The notes under the pieces: model-generated
Told to the model about the DNA's origin: nothing
The model's database searches: none
The model's input: the letters and a program-made list of their open reading frames with translations, nothing else
Source of the DNA: Mediterraneibacter glycyrrhizinilyticus
Lineage (GTDB): Bacteria; Bacillota; Clostridia; Lachnospirales; Lachnospiraceae
NCBI RefSeq assembly: GCF_016902345.1
Contig: NZ_JACJLR010000005.1
Span: forward strand, 62,001 to 126,000
DNA length: 64,000 nucleotides
Direction: 5' to 3'
Position numbers and translations under genes: made by a program
Shown here: in pieces, positions 26,292-35,184 of the stretch
Layout: each line of letters opens with the position of its first letter
How positions within the stretch are numbered: the first letter of the stretch is position 1

Positions 26292-27383
26292 ATGATTTCA
26301 AATCAGATACTTCAGAACACGATTGAGGGCTTAAAGGGGATTTCAAGAGTGGATTTTTGTGTGCTTGACACGGAGGGAAAAGAGCTGGCTGCGACATTCG
26401 AGGCCTCGCCGGACAGAGACCAGGCTGTGCTCTCCTTTGTGGAATCTCCGGCGGACAGCCAGGTGATCCAGGGGTGCCAGTTTTTTAAGATCTTTGATGA
26501 ACAGCGTCTGGAATATGTACTTCTCGCCGATGGTGAGAGTGAAGATGTATATATGCTGGGTAAGATCGCTGCATTTCAGATCCAGAGCCTTCTTGTTGCC
26601 TACAAAGAAAGATTTGATAAGGACAATTTCATAAAAAATCTTCTGTTGGACAATCTGCTTCTGGTAGATATTTATAACAGGGCAAAAAAATTACATATTG
26701 ACACAGAAGTAAAACGTGTTATCTTTATTATTGAAACGTCGCACGAAAAAGACAGTGCTGCGCTTGATAATGTCAGGAACCTTCTTGGAGGGAAGTCGAA
26801 GGACTTTATCACAGCGGTGGATGAGAAGAATATCATCGTCGTAAAAGAACTCTCCGAGAAAGATGGAAACCGTGAACTTGAAAAGATGGCGAAGGACATG
26901 CTGGATACGCTCAGAAACGAGGGAGGAGAAGAGCAGATCCGTATTGCATACGGTACCATCGTGAATGATATCAAAGAGGTCTCGAAGTCCTACAAAGAGG
27001 CAAAACTGGCTCTTGATGTGGGCAAGATATTCTTTGATGAGAAGGACATTGTCGCGTACACGACTCTTGGCATCGGACGACTGATCTATCAGCTTCCGAT
27101 TCCGCTGTGCAAGATGTTTATTAAAGAGATTTTCGAGGGGAAATCTCCGGACGATCTTGATGAGGAGACATTGACGACGATCAATAAATTTTTTGAGAAC
27201 AGTCTCAATGTATCAGAAACGTCCAGGCAGCTTTATATTCACAGGAATACTCTTGTATACAGGCTGGATAAGCTCCAGAAGAGCACCGGTCTGGATCTTC
27301 GCGTATTCGAGGATGCGATCACCTTCAAGATCGCCCTCATGGTCGTGAAGTACATGAAGTACATGGAGTCTTTAGAGTATTGA
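26292..27383 (+). CDS. CdaR/PucR-type helix-turn-helix regulator
   Basis: The 363-aa protein ends in the PucR-type helix-turn-helix (FFENSLNVSETSRQLYIHRNTLVYRLDKLQKSTGLDL). The middle (about 130-280) resembles the GGDEF-like domain of CdaR/PucR proteins, and the N-terminal 100 residues form a probable small-molecule domain starting ISNQILQNTIEGLKGISRVDF. Classical members sense sugar diacids or purines. Here the next genes are ftsEX and wall hydrolase genes, 156 bp downstream, so it may regulate cell-wall turnover, but that rests on position alone. The ATG is weakly supplied with a ribosome site (GAGGACAAAAAGT). Confidence 0.85.
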   Translation: MISNQILQNTIEGLKGISRVDFCVLDTEGKELAATFEASPDRDQAVLSFVESPADSQVIQGCQFFKIFDEQRLEYVLLADGESEDVYMLGKIAAFQIQSLLVAYKERFDKDNFIKNLLLDNLLLVDIYNRAKKLHIDTEVKRVIFIIETSHEKDSAALDNVRNLLGGKSKDFITAVDEKNIIVVKELSEKDGNRELEKMAKDMLDTLRNEGGEEQIRIAYGTIVNDIKEVSKSYKEAKLALDVGKIFFDEKDIVAYTTLGIGRLIYQLPIPLCKMFIKEIFEGKSPDDLDEETLTTINKFFENSLNVSETSRQLYIHRNTLVYRLDKLQKSTGLDLRVFEDAITFKIALMVVKYMKYMESLEY

Positions 27384-27539
27384 TCCCTGTCCAGCCATGC
27401 GCAGCTTGCATGGCGTTCGGAGGAGGTACCGAGCAGCTCACATAAAAGCGTGGGCGGACTGGTCCACACAGCGCTTGTATGGGAGATGCATAGAGAACCA
27501 TGTACACAGAATAGGAGTATGGATAATTAGGAGGAACAT

Positions 27540-28226
27540 ATGATTGAATTAAGGAACGTAACGAAGGAGTACACCAAGGGAAATGCTGCCCTCAACGGTG
27601 TATCCGTGAAGATCGAACAGGGAGAGTTCGTTTTCATCGTTGGCGACAGTGGTTCCGGAAAGTCAACTCTGATCAAGCTGATCATGAAAGAACTGAATCC
27701 GACGGATGGTACTATTATCGTGAACGGACAGAACCTGAATCGTATGAAACATCGCAACATTGCGAAGTACAGAAGGGGAATCGGCGTTGTCTTTCAGGAC
27801 TTCCGTCTTCTGAAAGACCGAAACATTTATGAAAATATTGCTTTTGCACTGAGAGTGACAGAGACACCTACAAGGATCATCAAGAAGAAAGTGCCGGCGG
27901 CGCTTTCGCTGGTCGGTCTGGCACAGAAATATAAATCTTTCCCGAAAGAATTGTCAGGAGGAGAGCAGCAGCGTGTTGCGATCGCCAGAGCACTGGTGAA
28001 CGAGCCTGCGATCCTGCTGGCCGATGAGCCGACCGGAAACCTGGATCCGACGAACTCATGGGAGATCATGAGTATTCTGAAGGAGGCAAATGAGCGCGGG
28101 ACAACGGTACTTGTTGTTACCCATAACCAGGAAATCGTAAACGAGATGAACGAACGGGTTATCACGATGAGACAGGGCGTGATCGTTAGTGATGAACAAA
28201 AAGGTAGGTATATAGATGAGGATTAG
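27540..28226 (+). CDS. ftsE: Cell division ATP-binding protein FtsE
   Basis: The 228-aa ATPase has Walker A GDSGSGKST, the Q-loop QDFRLL typical of FtsE, signature LSGGEQQRVAIARAL, Walker B ILLADEPTGNLD and H-loop VTHN. With FtsX it forms a complex that drives peptidoglycan hydrolase activators at the division site instead of transporting a solute. It has a strong AGGAGG site and overlaps ftsX by 11 bp. Confidence 0.96.
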   Translation: MIELRNVTKEYTKGNAALNGVSVKIEQGEFVFIVGDSGSGKSTLIKLIMKELNPTDGTIIVNGQNLNRMKHRNIAKYRRGIGVVFQDFRLLKDRNIYENIAFALRVTETPTRIIKKKVPAALSLVGLAQKYKSFPKELSGGEQQRVAIARALVNEPAILLADEPTGNLDPTNSWEIMSILKEANERGTTVLVVTHNQEIVNEMNERVITMRQGVIVSDEQKGRYIDED

Positions 28227-29169
28227 TACATTAGGATACGTAGGAAAACAGGGAGTTAAGAATATCTGGAGAAACAAGATGTTTTCACTCGCATCCATTG
28301 CGACAATGTCAGCGTGTATCTTCCTGTTTGGATTGTTTTTTTCGATACTTGTAAACTTTCAGTATATCATAAGAACTGCGGAAGAAGGTGTGGCCATTAC
28401 AGTTTTCTTTGATGACGATGCCACAGATGAGCAGAAGGAAGAAATCGGCGATCAGCTCAGAAACCGTGAGGGCGTTGCCGAGGTGGTCTATGTCTCTGCG
28501 GAAGAGGCATGGGAGGAGTTTAAAGAAGAATATTTCGGAGACAATCCGGAACTGGCAGAAGGATTTGCAGATGATAATCCGCTTGCAACTTCTGATAATT
28601 ATGAAGTATATATGGAGACCATGGATAATGCGGATGAAAACATCCTGGCACGGAGCCGTTCTCTGTCTGAGACCCAGAATGATCTTGTTAAGTTTGCACA
28701 GAGTCTTGACGGAGTGAGACAGGTCAACAAGTCTGACGTGGTGGCAAATACGCTGACAAGTGTAAATATGCTGGTGGCTTATGTGTCTATTGCGATCATA
28801 GCCATACTGCTGGGCGTTTCCATCTTCCTGATCAGCAATACGGTTACTACTGGTATCACAGTGCGTAAAGAAGAGATTGCCATTATGAAATATATTGGCG
28901 CAAAGGACTTTGTGGTGAGGTCGCCGTTCGTTATCGAAGGTCTGATCATTGGAGTATTTGGAGCGGTGATTCCGCTTACACTGCTGTATTTCCTGTATGA
29001 CAAAGCAGTACAGTATATCATGGAGCGGTTCAGCATTCTTGAGAACATTATTGATTTTCTTCCGGTGGGGACTGTATATCAGATCCTTCTCCCGGTAGGT
29101 CTGGTACTTGGTATCGGGATTGGTTTCCTCGGAAGTTTCTTCACGGTACGCAAACACTTGAAAGTATAG
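28216..29169 (+). CDS. ftsX: Cell division protein FtsX
   Basis: The 317-aa protein has one N-terminal membrane helix (about 25-48), a long extracellular domain (about 50-185) and three C-terminal helices with the FtsX signature VRKEEIAIMKYIGAKDFVVRSPF. The extracellular domain is acidic and larger than in many homologues; it is the part that contacts the coiled-coil hydrolase, encoded next. Overlap with ftsE and 10-bp spacing to the following gene indicate one transcript. Confidence 0.95.
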   Translation: MRISTLGYVGKQGVKNIWRNKMFSLASIATMSACIFLFGLFFSILVNFQYIIRTAEEGVAITVFFDDDATDEQKEEIGDQLRNREGVAEVVYVSAEEAWEEFKEEYFGDNPELAEGFADDNPLATSDNYEVYMETMDNADENILARSRSLSETQNDLVKFAQSLDGVRQVNKSDVVANTLTSVNMLVAYVSIAIIAILLGVSIFLISNTVTTGITVRKEEIAIMKYIGAKDFVVRSPFVIEGLIIGVFGAVIPLTLLYFLYDKAVQYIMERFSILENIIDFLPVGTVYQILLPVGLVLGIGIGFLGSFFTVRKHLKV

Positions 29170-29179
29170 GAGGAAGCCT

Positions 29180-30310
29180 ATGAAAAAACGGATGAAGAGA
29201 GTAGTTGGGATTATCCTTGCTTTCGTCATGTGTGCCGGGATGACGCTCAATGCAGGCGCTGTGACCATAGACGAGGCAGAAGACAAGGCGGATGAACTGG
29301 AGCAGCAGAAAGAGTCCGCTGAGGCGGAAAAAGAGAAACTGATCTCTCAGCTGAACGGCATTATCGATGACATGAATGAGACACAGGAAAAGCTTACTGT
29401 GAAAGAAGAGGAGATCAATGCGGCAGAGCAGGAACTCGTACAGGCAAAGATTAATGAGAACAATCAGTACGAGAGTATGAAAAAACGCATCAAGTTCATG
29501 TATGAAGGCGGAAATACACAGTTCCTTGAAGTCCTTTTGCAGAGCCAGAGCATAGGTGATCTTCTGAATAAGGCAGAATATGTCTCACAGCTTTCTTCCT
29601 ATGACAGAGATATGCTGACAGAATTCCAGAATACAGTGAAGGAAGTGGAAGAGAAAGAGGCTGCACTCCAGGAAGAGTACAGCGAACTGAACGATCTTCA
29701 GGATCAGCTGGCGGAACAGCAGGATCAGGTTCAGACTCTGATCGACAGCAAAGAAGCGCAGATTGCAGATATTCAGGATGAAATCAAAGCGAATGAAGCG
29801 ACTCTTGAGAAGCTGAAGAAAGAAGCAGAAGAGGCGAAAAGGCTTCGCGAGGAGCAGGCAGCAGCGGCAGCGGCCGGCAGTGGAGGAAGTTCTTATACTC
29901 CGCCTTCCGGGGGAAATGTGGTCAGCGGAAATGGATATTTTACCCATCCATGCCCTGGGATGACATATCAGTCCAGCTATTTTGGAGAGATTCGTGAATT
30001 CGAGGTCGGAGGACATAAAGGAAATGATTATGCGGCGCCGGTCGGGACACCTACATATGCAGCAGCGGCAGGAACGGTTGTGATCGCCGGCTGGAGCAAC
30101 AGCGCTGGGAACTGGGTCGTGATCAATCACGGAAACGGGCTTGTGACGAAATACATGCACCATTCCAGTCTCTGTGTTTCAACAGGACAGTATGTCGAGA
30201 AAGGACAGCAGATTGGTTATGTTGGAAGCACTGGGCAGTCAACAGGACCTCATCTGCATTTCCAGGTGGAGTTAAACGGTGTGCCGGTAAGTCCGGACAG
30301 CTACATGTAG
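29180..30310 (+). CDS. PcsB/EnvC-like murein hydrolase activator with M23 domain
   Basis: The 376-aa secreted protein has a signal peptide (about 1-27, ending near LNAGA), two long coiled coils (about 30-100 and 145-230), an Ala/Gly-rich linker and a C-terminal LytM/M23 domain. Likely zinc ligands are His and Asp of HKGND and the first His of HLHF. The HKGND form, rather than the usual HxGID, still keeps the metal residues, so it may be catalytic, unlike EnvC. It is the expected extracellular partner of FtsEX, encoded immediately upstream. Role: peptidoglycan cleavage at division, triggered by FtsEX. Confidence 0.92.
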   Translation: MKKRMKRVVGIILAFVMCAGMTLNAGAVTIDEAEDKADELEQQKESAEAEKEKLISQLNGIIDDMNETQEKLTVKEEEINAAEQELVQAKINENNQYESMKKRIKFMYEGGNTQFLEVLLQSQSIGDLLNKAEYVSQLSSYDRDMLTEFQNTVKEVEEKEAALQEEYSELNDLQDQLAEQQDQVQTLIDSKEAQIADIQDEIKANEATLEKLKKEAEEAKRLREEQAAAAAAGSGGSSYTPPSGGNVVSGNGYFTHPCPGMTYQSSYFGEIREFEVGGHKGNDYAAPVGTPTYAAAAGTVVIAGWSNSAGNWVVINHGNGLVTKYMHHSSLCVSTGQYVEKGQQIGYVGSTGQSTGPHLHFQVELNGVPVSPDSYM

Positions 30311-30341
30311 ATCGTTTAAAATTACATAAGTGGAAGAGGGG

Positions 30342-30372
30342 ACAAAGCGGAAGAATATTCCGCTTTGTTTTT
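30342..30372 (+). terminator. Terminator after the M23 gene
   Basis: A perfect 11-bp stem (30342-30352 with 30358-30368) and a T-run. It separates ftsEX-M23 from the S41 protease gene. Confidence 0.85.
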
Positions 30373-30451
30373 GAATATTCTGAAAATAGAGCGTGTTGGG
30401 GCCATGCCTCTTTGCAGAAGAGAGGGCCTGATGAAAGAATGGAGAAGGATC

Positions 30452-31708
30452 ATGGAACAGAATGGATTTGACAGACTGAAAGAAGACAGCATGCCCGCTG
30501 AAAGGCAGAAAAAGGACGGGAAATTTTTGAAGGGAGCAGCAGTGGGAGCGGTGGCAGCGTTGGTCGCTGTGGCGTGCATTTTCGGCGGGAGTGCTTTGGT
30601 ACGAAATATCCTGACGGGAGGAAGCTATGCGTCCGGTGATGTTTCGGAAAACGATGTGGACCAGAAACTGGCGAAGATCAATGATTTGATCGACAGATAT
30701 TATCTGTACGAGGACGAGATCGACGAGGACAGTCTCATAGAAGGGATTTATTCGGGGTATGCATCTGCGCTCGGAGATCCTTATACGGAGTATTACGATG
30801 AGGAGGAGAGCCAGGCGCTTCTGGAAAACACAAACGGAGAGTTTTCGGGAATTGGAGCAACTCTCACTCAGTCTTCAGATGGATCAGGGGTGGCGATCGT
30901 AAATGTATACGAAGACTCTCCGGCTGATAAAGCGGGACTTCAGGCGGGAGATATCCTGTATCAGGTGGACGACCACGAAGTGCAGGGAGAGGATCTTGAA
31001 ACGGTGGTGTCCTGGGTCAAAGGAGAGACAGGTACGGAAGTCACGCTCCATGTGCGAAGAGACGGTGAGGAACTCACAGTGACGGCGGTGAGGGATACGA
31101 TTGAAGTGCAGACTGTAGAGTATGAGATGAAGGAGGGGAAGATCGGATACATTTCCGTCAGCGAGTTTGATACGGTGACTTATGACCAGTTCAGCGAAGC
31201 GCTCGACAGTCTGGATGAACAGGGAATGGAAGGCCTGGTGATTGATCTGAGAAATAATCCGGGAGGGAATCTGGATACAGTGACAGAGATGCTGAGACTT
31301 CTTCTTCCGGAGGGAACAATTGTGTCTGTTAAAGATAAAAATGGAGATACAGAAGAACTTACCTGTGACGGAGAGCATGAATTTACGAAACCTCTTGCCG
31401 TGCTCGTCAATCAATACAGTGCCAGCGCTTCTGAGATTTTCAGCGGCGCCATCCAGGATTATGGCATCGGTCAGATTGTAGGAGTTACCACATATGGAAA
31501 AGGGGTTGTCCAGCAGCTGGTGGATCTGGGTGATGGAACATACCTGAAACTTACCATAGCGGAATATTATACACCCAGCGGGCGAAGCATCAACGGGGTC
31601 GGCGTGGAACCGGATGTTGAAGTTGAGTATGAGTATGACGAAAATAATCCCGAAGCAGATAACCAGCTTGAACGCGCGCTTGAGGTCGTCCGAAGCCAGA
31701 TGGAATAA
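30452..31708 (+). CDS. CtpA-type S41 carboxy-terminal processing protease
   Basis: The 418-aa protein has a cytoplasmic N-terminus, one membrane helix (about 29-50), an extracellular PDZ domain (about 125-200, with IVNVYEDSPADKAGLQAGD) and an S41 protease domain. The catalytic serine lies in NQYSASASEIF and the lysine in TYGKGVVQ. Such proteases trim or degrade exported proteins, and in other bacteria act on wall hydrolases or on sporulation signals. Position after ftsEX and the M23 gene suggests it processes that machinery. The start is uncertain: an in-frame ATG at 30431 with GAGAGGG upstream is nearly as good. Confidence 0.93.
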   Translation: MEQNGFDRLKEDSMPAERQKKDGKFLKGAAVGAVAALVAVACIFGGSALVRNILTGGSYASGDVSENDVDQKLAKINDLIDRYYLYEDEIDEDSLIEGIYSGYASALGDPYTEYYDEEESQALLENTNGEFSGIGATLTQSSDGSGVAIVNVYEDSPADKAGLQAGDILYQVDDHEVQGEDLETVVSWVKGETGTEVTLHVRRDGEELTVTAVRDTIEVQTVEYEMKEGKIGYISVSEFDTVTYDQFSEALDSLDEQGMEGLVIDLRNNPGGNLDTVTEMLRLLLPEGTIVSVKDKNGDTEELTCDGEHEFTKPLAVLVNQYSASASEIFSGAIQDYGIGQIVGVTTYGKGVVQQLVDLGDGTYLKLTIAEYYTPSGRSINGVGVEPDVEVEYEYDENNPEADNQLERALEVVRSQME

Positions 31709-31773
31709 ATGGGATTGCAACGGCGTAAACTGTAATCATAACTGAAGTGCTGCAGGAGCAGAGAAAAAAGTGC

Positions 31774-31802
31774 TTGCAATTGAAAAAGTGATGTGCTAAT
31801 AT
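31774..31802 (+). promoter_or_regulatory. Promoter of the T-box-aspS2-gatCAB operon
   Basis: TTGCAA (31774-31779), 17 bp, then TAATAT (31797-31802). Confidence 0.7.
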
Positions 31803-31814
31803 GGGAAACAAGTT

Positions 31815-32159
31815 TAATGAACTAAAGCATTAAACCATCAAAGGCTGTGAACAAGACTCTGATCTTCAGAAACTGACAGGAAGTTGGCGTCACCGACTGA
31901 GAGCGCCGGACAGCGGAGGGGATCAAGGGAACACTTGGGAGCTGACCGTTCGAAACTAAGTAGGGCGGTACGCGTAGCATACGTTACATGCAAAGAGAGG
32001 AACCGAAAAGATCTGTTCGAGAGAAGCTTCAAAAGGACTGTGAATGTCAGAATTGTCCGAAGCAGGATCTCATATCAGACCAGGTTCAATGCGGGTGGTA
32101 CCGCGGATATTATCACGATAATTTCCGTCCCGGGATACTTATGTATCCCGGGACGTTTT
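31815..32159 (+). promoter_or_regulatory. T-box riboswitch, probable tRNA-Asn sensor
   Basis: The leader ends in the T-box antiterminator element GGTGGTACCGCGG (32094-32106) followed by a terminator, as in all T boxes. Upstream lie the long stem I region (about 31845-31965) and an AAGTA/GAA-type stem II region (31959 onward). A likely specifier is AAC (Asn) at 31930-31932, followed by a purine as usual; this assignment is by eye. Uncharged tRNA would favour read-through into aspS2 and gatCAB, which together make Asn-tRNA. Confidence 0.9.
32126..32159 (+). terminator. T-box terminator hairpin (aspS2 leader)
   Basis: A 13-bp perfect stem (32126-32138 with 32143-32155) followed by TTTT. Confidence 0.92.
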
Positions 32160-32181
32160 GCGTGTAGGCACTAAGCCGTGC

Positions 32182-32238
32182 GTCTGCTTGTATAGAAGCA
32201 TGGAAAATGCATTTTCCAATGCTTCTGTACAAGCAGAC
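32182..32238 (+). repeat. Long inverted repeat in the aspS2 leader
   Basis: Two arms of about 28 nt (32182-32209 and 32210-32238) are complementary except for one base change and one extra base, with almost no loop. It lies after the T-box terminator and before the 71-bp repeats, and has no T-run. Confidence 0.85.
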
Positions 32239-32241
32239 ATA

Positions 32242-32442
32242 GGGCGTGAGCCCGCGACCGAGATGGAGCGAAGCGGAATCGAGGTGCGCAGCACGGCTGG
32301 ACGGCAGGAAAAGGGCGTGAGCCCGCGACCGAGATGGAGCGGAGCGGAATCGAGGTGCGCAGCACGGCTGGACGGCAGGAAAAGGGCGTGAGCCCGCGAC
32401 CGAGATGAAGCGAAGCGGAATCGAGGTGCGCAGCACGGCTGG
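32242..32442 (+). repeat. Three tandem 71-bp repeats in the aspS2 leader
   Basis: Units begin at 32242, 32313 and 32384 with GGGCGTGAGCCCGCGACCGA; the third stops after about 59 bp. The copies differ at only a few positions (around 32266-32271, 32337-32342, 32408-32413). Each holds two small hairpins, GGGC-GTGA-GCCC and GTGC-GCA-GCAC. The composition is more GC-rich than the flanks. The block lies entirely in the untranslated leader, 52 bp before aspS2. Confidence 0.92.
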
Positions 32443-32493
32443 AGCTTTAACGCAGAATGTCCCGGGGCACAGGATCTGAAAGGAGAAAAAGAA

Positions 32494-33825
32494 ATGGAAT
32501 TTGTAACAGGAAAAAAGGAATCAAGGACACTGGAACTGAGCAGCCTGATGGAGCCTGAGATGGCAGGTCAGGAAGTGAGAGTATCGGGGGCTGTGCATGC
32601 GATCCGAGACATGGGAAACGTTGCCTTTGTCATCCTCCGGAAACGGGAGGGACTTCTGCAGTGCGTATTTGAGGAAGGAGTATCAAAATTTGACTTGAAA
32701 GATCTCAGAGAAGCGGATACAGTAGAGGTAACAGGAGTATTGAAAGAGTCTGCGAAAGCTCCTGGCGGCATCGAGATCCATTTAGGCGGGCTGGAGGTCT
32801 TAAGTGAACCGTCAGAGCCGATGCCGCTTGCCATCAACAAATGGAAACTCAATACTTCACTGGAAGCAAAATTAAATTACAGACCGATTTCCCTGAGAAA
32901 TGTAAGAGAACGCGCAAAGTTCAAGATCCAGGAAGGAATCGTGAGAGGATTCCGTGATTTCCTTTACCAGGAAGGATTTACTGAGATCCATACGCCGAAG
33001 ATCGGGGCGAGAAGTGCCGAGGGCGGAGCAAACATGTTCCGGCTGGACTATTTTCACAGACCGGCGGTCCTTCAGCAGAGCCCTCAGTTCTACAAACAGA
33101 TGATGGTGGGTGTGTTCGACAGAGTGTTTGAGACCGGACCGGTGTTCCGGGCGGAGAAACACAACACGAAGCGCCACCTGAACGAGTATACCAGCCTTGA
33201 CTTTGAGATGGGATACATTGACGGGTTTGAAGACCTGATGGCAATGGAAACAGGATTTCTGCAGTATACGATGGACCTGTTACAGCGAGATTATTCCAGA
33301 GAACTCAAGATCCTGGGCGTGGAACTTCCGAAAGTGGATCAGATCCCAGCAGTGCGTTTCGATGAGATCAAACGCCTTGTCTCGGAAAAGTATGGACGCA
33401 GGATCCGCAATCCTTTTGATCTGGAACCGGAGGAGGAAAGCCTGATCAGCCGTTACGCGAAGGAAGAGTGGGACGCAGATTTCGTCTTTGTGACGCATTA
33501 TCCCTCCAAAAAGCGCCCGTTCTATGCAATGGACGATCCGGAGGATCCCACTTACACATTAAGTTTTGACCTCCTGTTCCGCGGTATGGAGATCACGACC
33601 GGCGGACAGCGTATCCATGATCACAGCCAGCTCCTGGCGAAGATGGAGAAACGAGGGATGACAGAAGAGGGCATGGAACAGTATCTGAGCGCATTCAAAC
33701 ACGGGATGCCGCCTCACGGCGGTCTGGGGATCGGGTTGGAACGTCTGACTATGAAACTGGTGGGAGAGGACAATGTCCGTGAGACAACGCTCTTCCCGAG
33801 AGACATGAGCAGACTGGAACCGTAG
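32494..33825 (+). CDS. aspS2: Archaeal-type aspartyl-tRNA synthetase, probably non-discriminating
   Basis: The 443-aa class II synthetase has an N-terminal OB fold (about 25-110), motif 2 around FRAEKHNTKRHLNEY and motif 3 GLGIGLERLTM. It lacks the GAD insertion of the usual bacterial AspRS, so it is the short archaeal type. His35 (in VHAIRD) and Pro90 (in KAPGGIEI) fall where, as I recall, His/Pro residues mark AspRS2 enzymes that charge both tRNA-Asp and tRNA-Asn. With gatCAB in the same operon, it most likely makes Asp-tRNA(Asn), which GatCAB amidates. AsnRS is excluded only by this context and those residues. An AAAGGAG site precedes the ATG. Confidence 0.85.
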   Translation: MEFVTGKKESRTLELSSLMEPEMAGQEVRVSGAVHAIRDMGNVAFVILRKREGLLQCVFEEGVSKFDLKDLREADTVEVTGVLKESAKAPGGIEIHLGGLEVLSEPSEPMPLAINKWKLNTSLEAKLNYRPISLRNVRERAKFKIQEGIVRGFRDFLYQEGFTEIHTPKIGARSAEGGANMFRLDYFHRPAVLQQSPQFYKQMMVGVFDRVFETGPVFRAEKHNTKRHLNEYTSLDFEMGYIDGFEDLMAMETGFLQYTMDLLQRDYSRELKILGVELPKVDQIPAVRFDEIKRLVSEKYGRRIRNPFDLEPEEESLISRYAKEEWDADFVFVTHYPSKKRPFYAMDDPEDPTYTLSFDLLFRGMEITTGGQRIHDHSQLLAKMEKRGMTEEGMEQYLSAFKHGMPPHGGLGIGLERLTMKLVGEDNVRETTLFPRDMSRLEP

Positions 33826-33881
33826 AGCATGATTTACCGGACAGTGCAGGGCAGTCCGGATGAGAGCGAGAGGGGAAGCCT

Positions 33882-35129
33882 ATGTTCGGAAAGAAAAGTT
33901 GTTATCTTTGTGGTGGGAAACTTGTAAACGGACGCTGTGTAGAATGCGGACTTGATAATGAGAGGAATGCCCAGAAAAAATACCGGTTAAATGAGAGCAG
34001 CCGGGACAGAAAAGCACGGATACAGTATGAAAATGTAAAGGATGAAAAGTCCTGGACTGAAACCTCACGGAAAGAGGAAAGCCGTTCCGGAACTAATTGG
34101 GAGAAAAACGCAGGGGGTACACGAATCTCCAAAGATACAGCATCTGCAAGGTCCGGTGCGGATCAGGCAGGCAACCCGCTGGAGAAGATTCAGACGCAGG
34201 CGGGCAGAGCAGTGAGTCAGATCTCGGCGCCGGTAAAGTCGGCCTGGAATACAGAAAAGAAAAAAAGTGCCGGGAGGACAGGGCGTGTCTCAATGGACAG
34301 AAACAGGAACTCTTCGGGGACGGCTAAGAAAGGGGTTACACTCGCCGCTGTCGTAAGCGTTGTAGCGGTGATCATGGGAGGGATCAGCAGTATAGTGTCC
34401 AATTTTTCTTCTGAAGACGAATGGACCTGGGAAGAAACCGGATGGGGAGATGAGAATACGGAGTATGAATACGATCCCTATGAATATGTGGAGGCAGAAC
34501 TGTCTGAAACGGGAGAGGTGTATGATGTTGAACTTACCAGCGGAGAATATGTGGTGGGCGTCCACCTTCCGGAGGGGAATTATACTGCCAGCATGAACGA
34601 AGAGGACGGATATATCAATGTCAGCGATGATGAAAACGGTATCTATCTTTACCAGGCGTTCGGATACGAGGAGGAATATGACGAAGTGACAGAGATGGAC
34701 GATATCCGGCTCTTTGAAGGTGCGATCCTTAATGTCTCTGGTGATGGAAGTTTCAGCTTCCATACAGATACAGCCCAGACCCAGGATATGAGTCCGGAGC
34801 CCAATCCCCTTACCGAGTCTGTACAACTCAGCACAGGCGGGACGTATGTTGCGGGGGAAGATTTCCCGGAAGGGGTGTACGATGTAGTTGCCGAAGAGTG
34901 GACGTCGGTGGAGTACAGTGTCTATCTGGGAGAGATTTACGAGGATGACGAACTGAATTACTGGCAGAACAGTCTGTGGTTTTCTGTGGATAACGGGGAG
35001 GATTCTTACCGCAATGTTGTACTTCCCGCAGGAACGGAGATATCTACTGACACAGCAGCTGTGACTCTGGTGCCCAGTGAAGTCATAAGAAGTACCGATT
35101 ATGATTCCTATTATGACAGATACAGATGA
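33882..35129 (+). CDS. Zinc-ribbon membrane protein with two extracellular repeats, unknown function
   Basis: The 415-aa protein starts with a four-cysteine zinc ribbon (Cys7, 10, 19, 22), followed by a basic, Ser/Arg-rich disordered stretch (about 30-150), one membrane helix (151-174), and an acidic extracellular part. That part contains two related blocks, around YVVGVHLPEGNYTASM and YVAGEDFPEGVYDVV. I recognise no named family beyond zinc-ribbon proteins. The gene lies between aspS2 and gatC with its own GAGAGGGG site and no terminator on either side, so it is probably co-transcribed under the T-box. What it does there is unknown. Confidence 0.75.
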   Translation: MFGKKSCYLCGGKLVNGRCVECGLDNERNAQKKYRLNESSRDRKARIQYENVKDEKSWTETSRKEESRSGTNWEKNAGGTRISKDTASARSGADQAGNPLEKIQTQAGRAVSQISAPVKSAWNTEKKKSAGRTGRVSMDRNRNSSGTAKKGVTLAAVVSVVAVIMGGISSIVSNFSSEDEWTWEETGWGDENTEYEYDPYEYVEAELSETGEVYDVELTSGEYVVGVHLPEGNYTASMNEEDGYINVSDDENGIYLYQAFGYEEEYDEVTEMDDIRLFEGAILNVSGDGSFSFHTDTAQTQDMSPEPNPLTESVQLSTGGTYVAGEDFPEGVYDVVAEEWTSVEYSVYLGEIYEDDELNYWQNSLWFSVDNGEDSYRNVVLPAGTEISTDTAAVTLVPSEVIRSTDYDSYYDRYR

Positions 35130-35184
35130 GCATAGGTTAGAATTATAGATTGAGACAGGAGAAGGAGATCAGCAGGAAGGGAGA

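Noticed and set aside
32242-32442. CRISPR array
   Set aside because: The three 71-bp units are direct repeats without unique spacers, and there are no cas genes.
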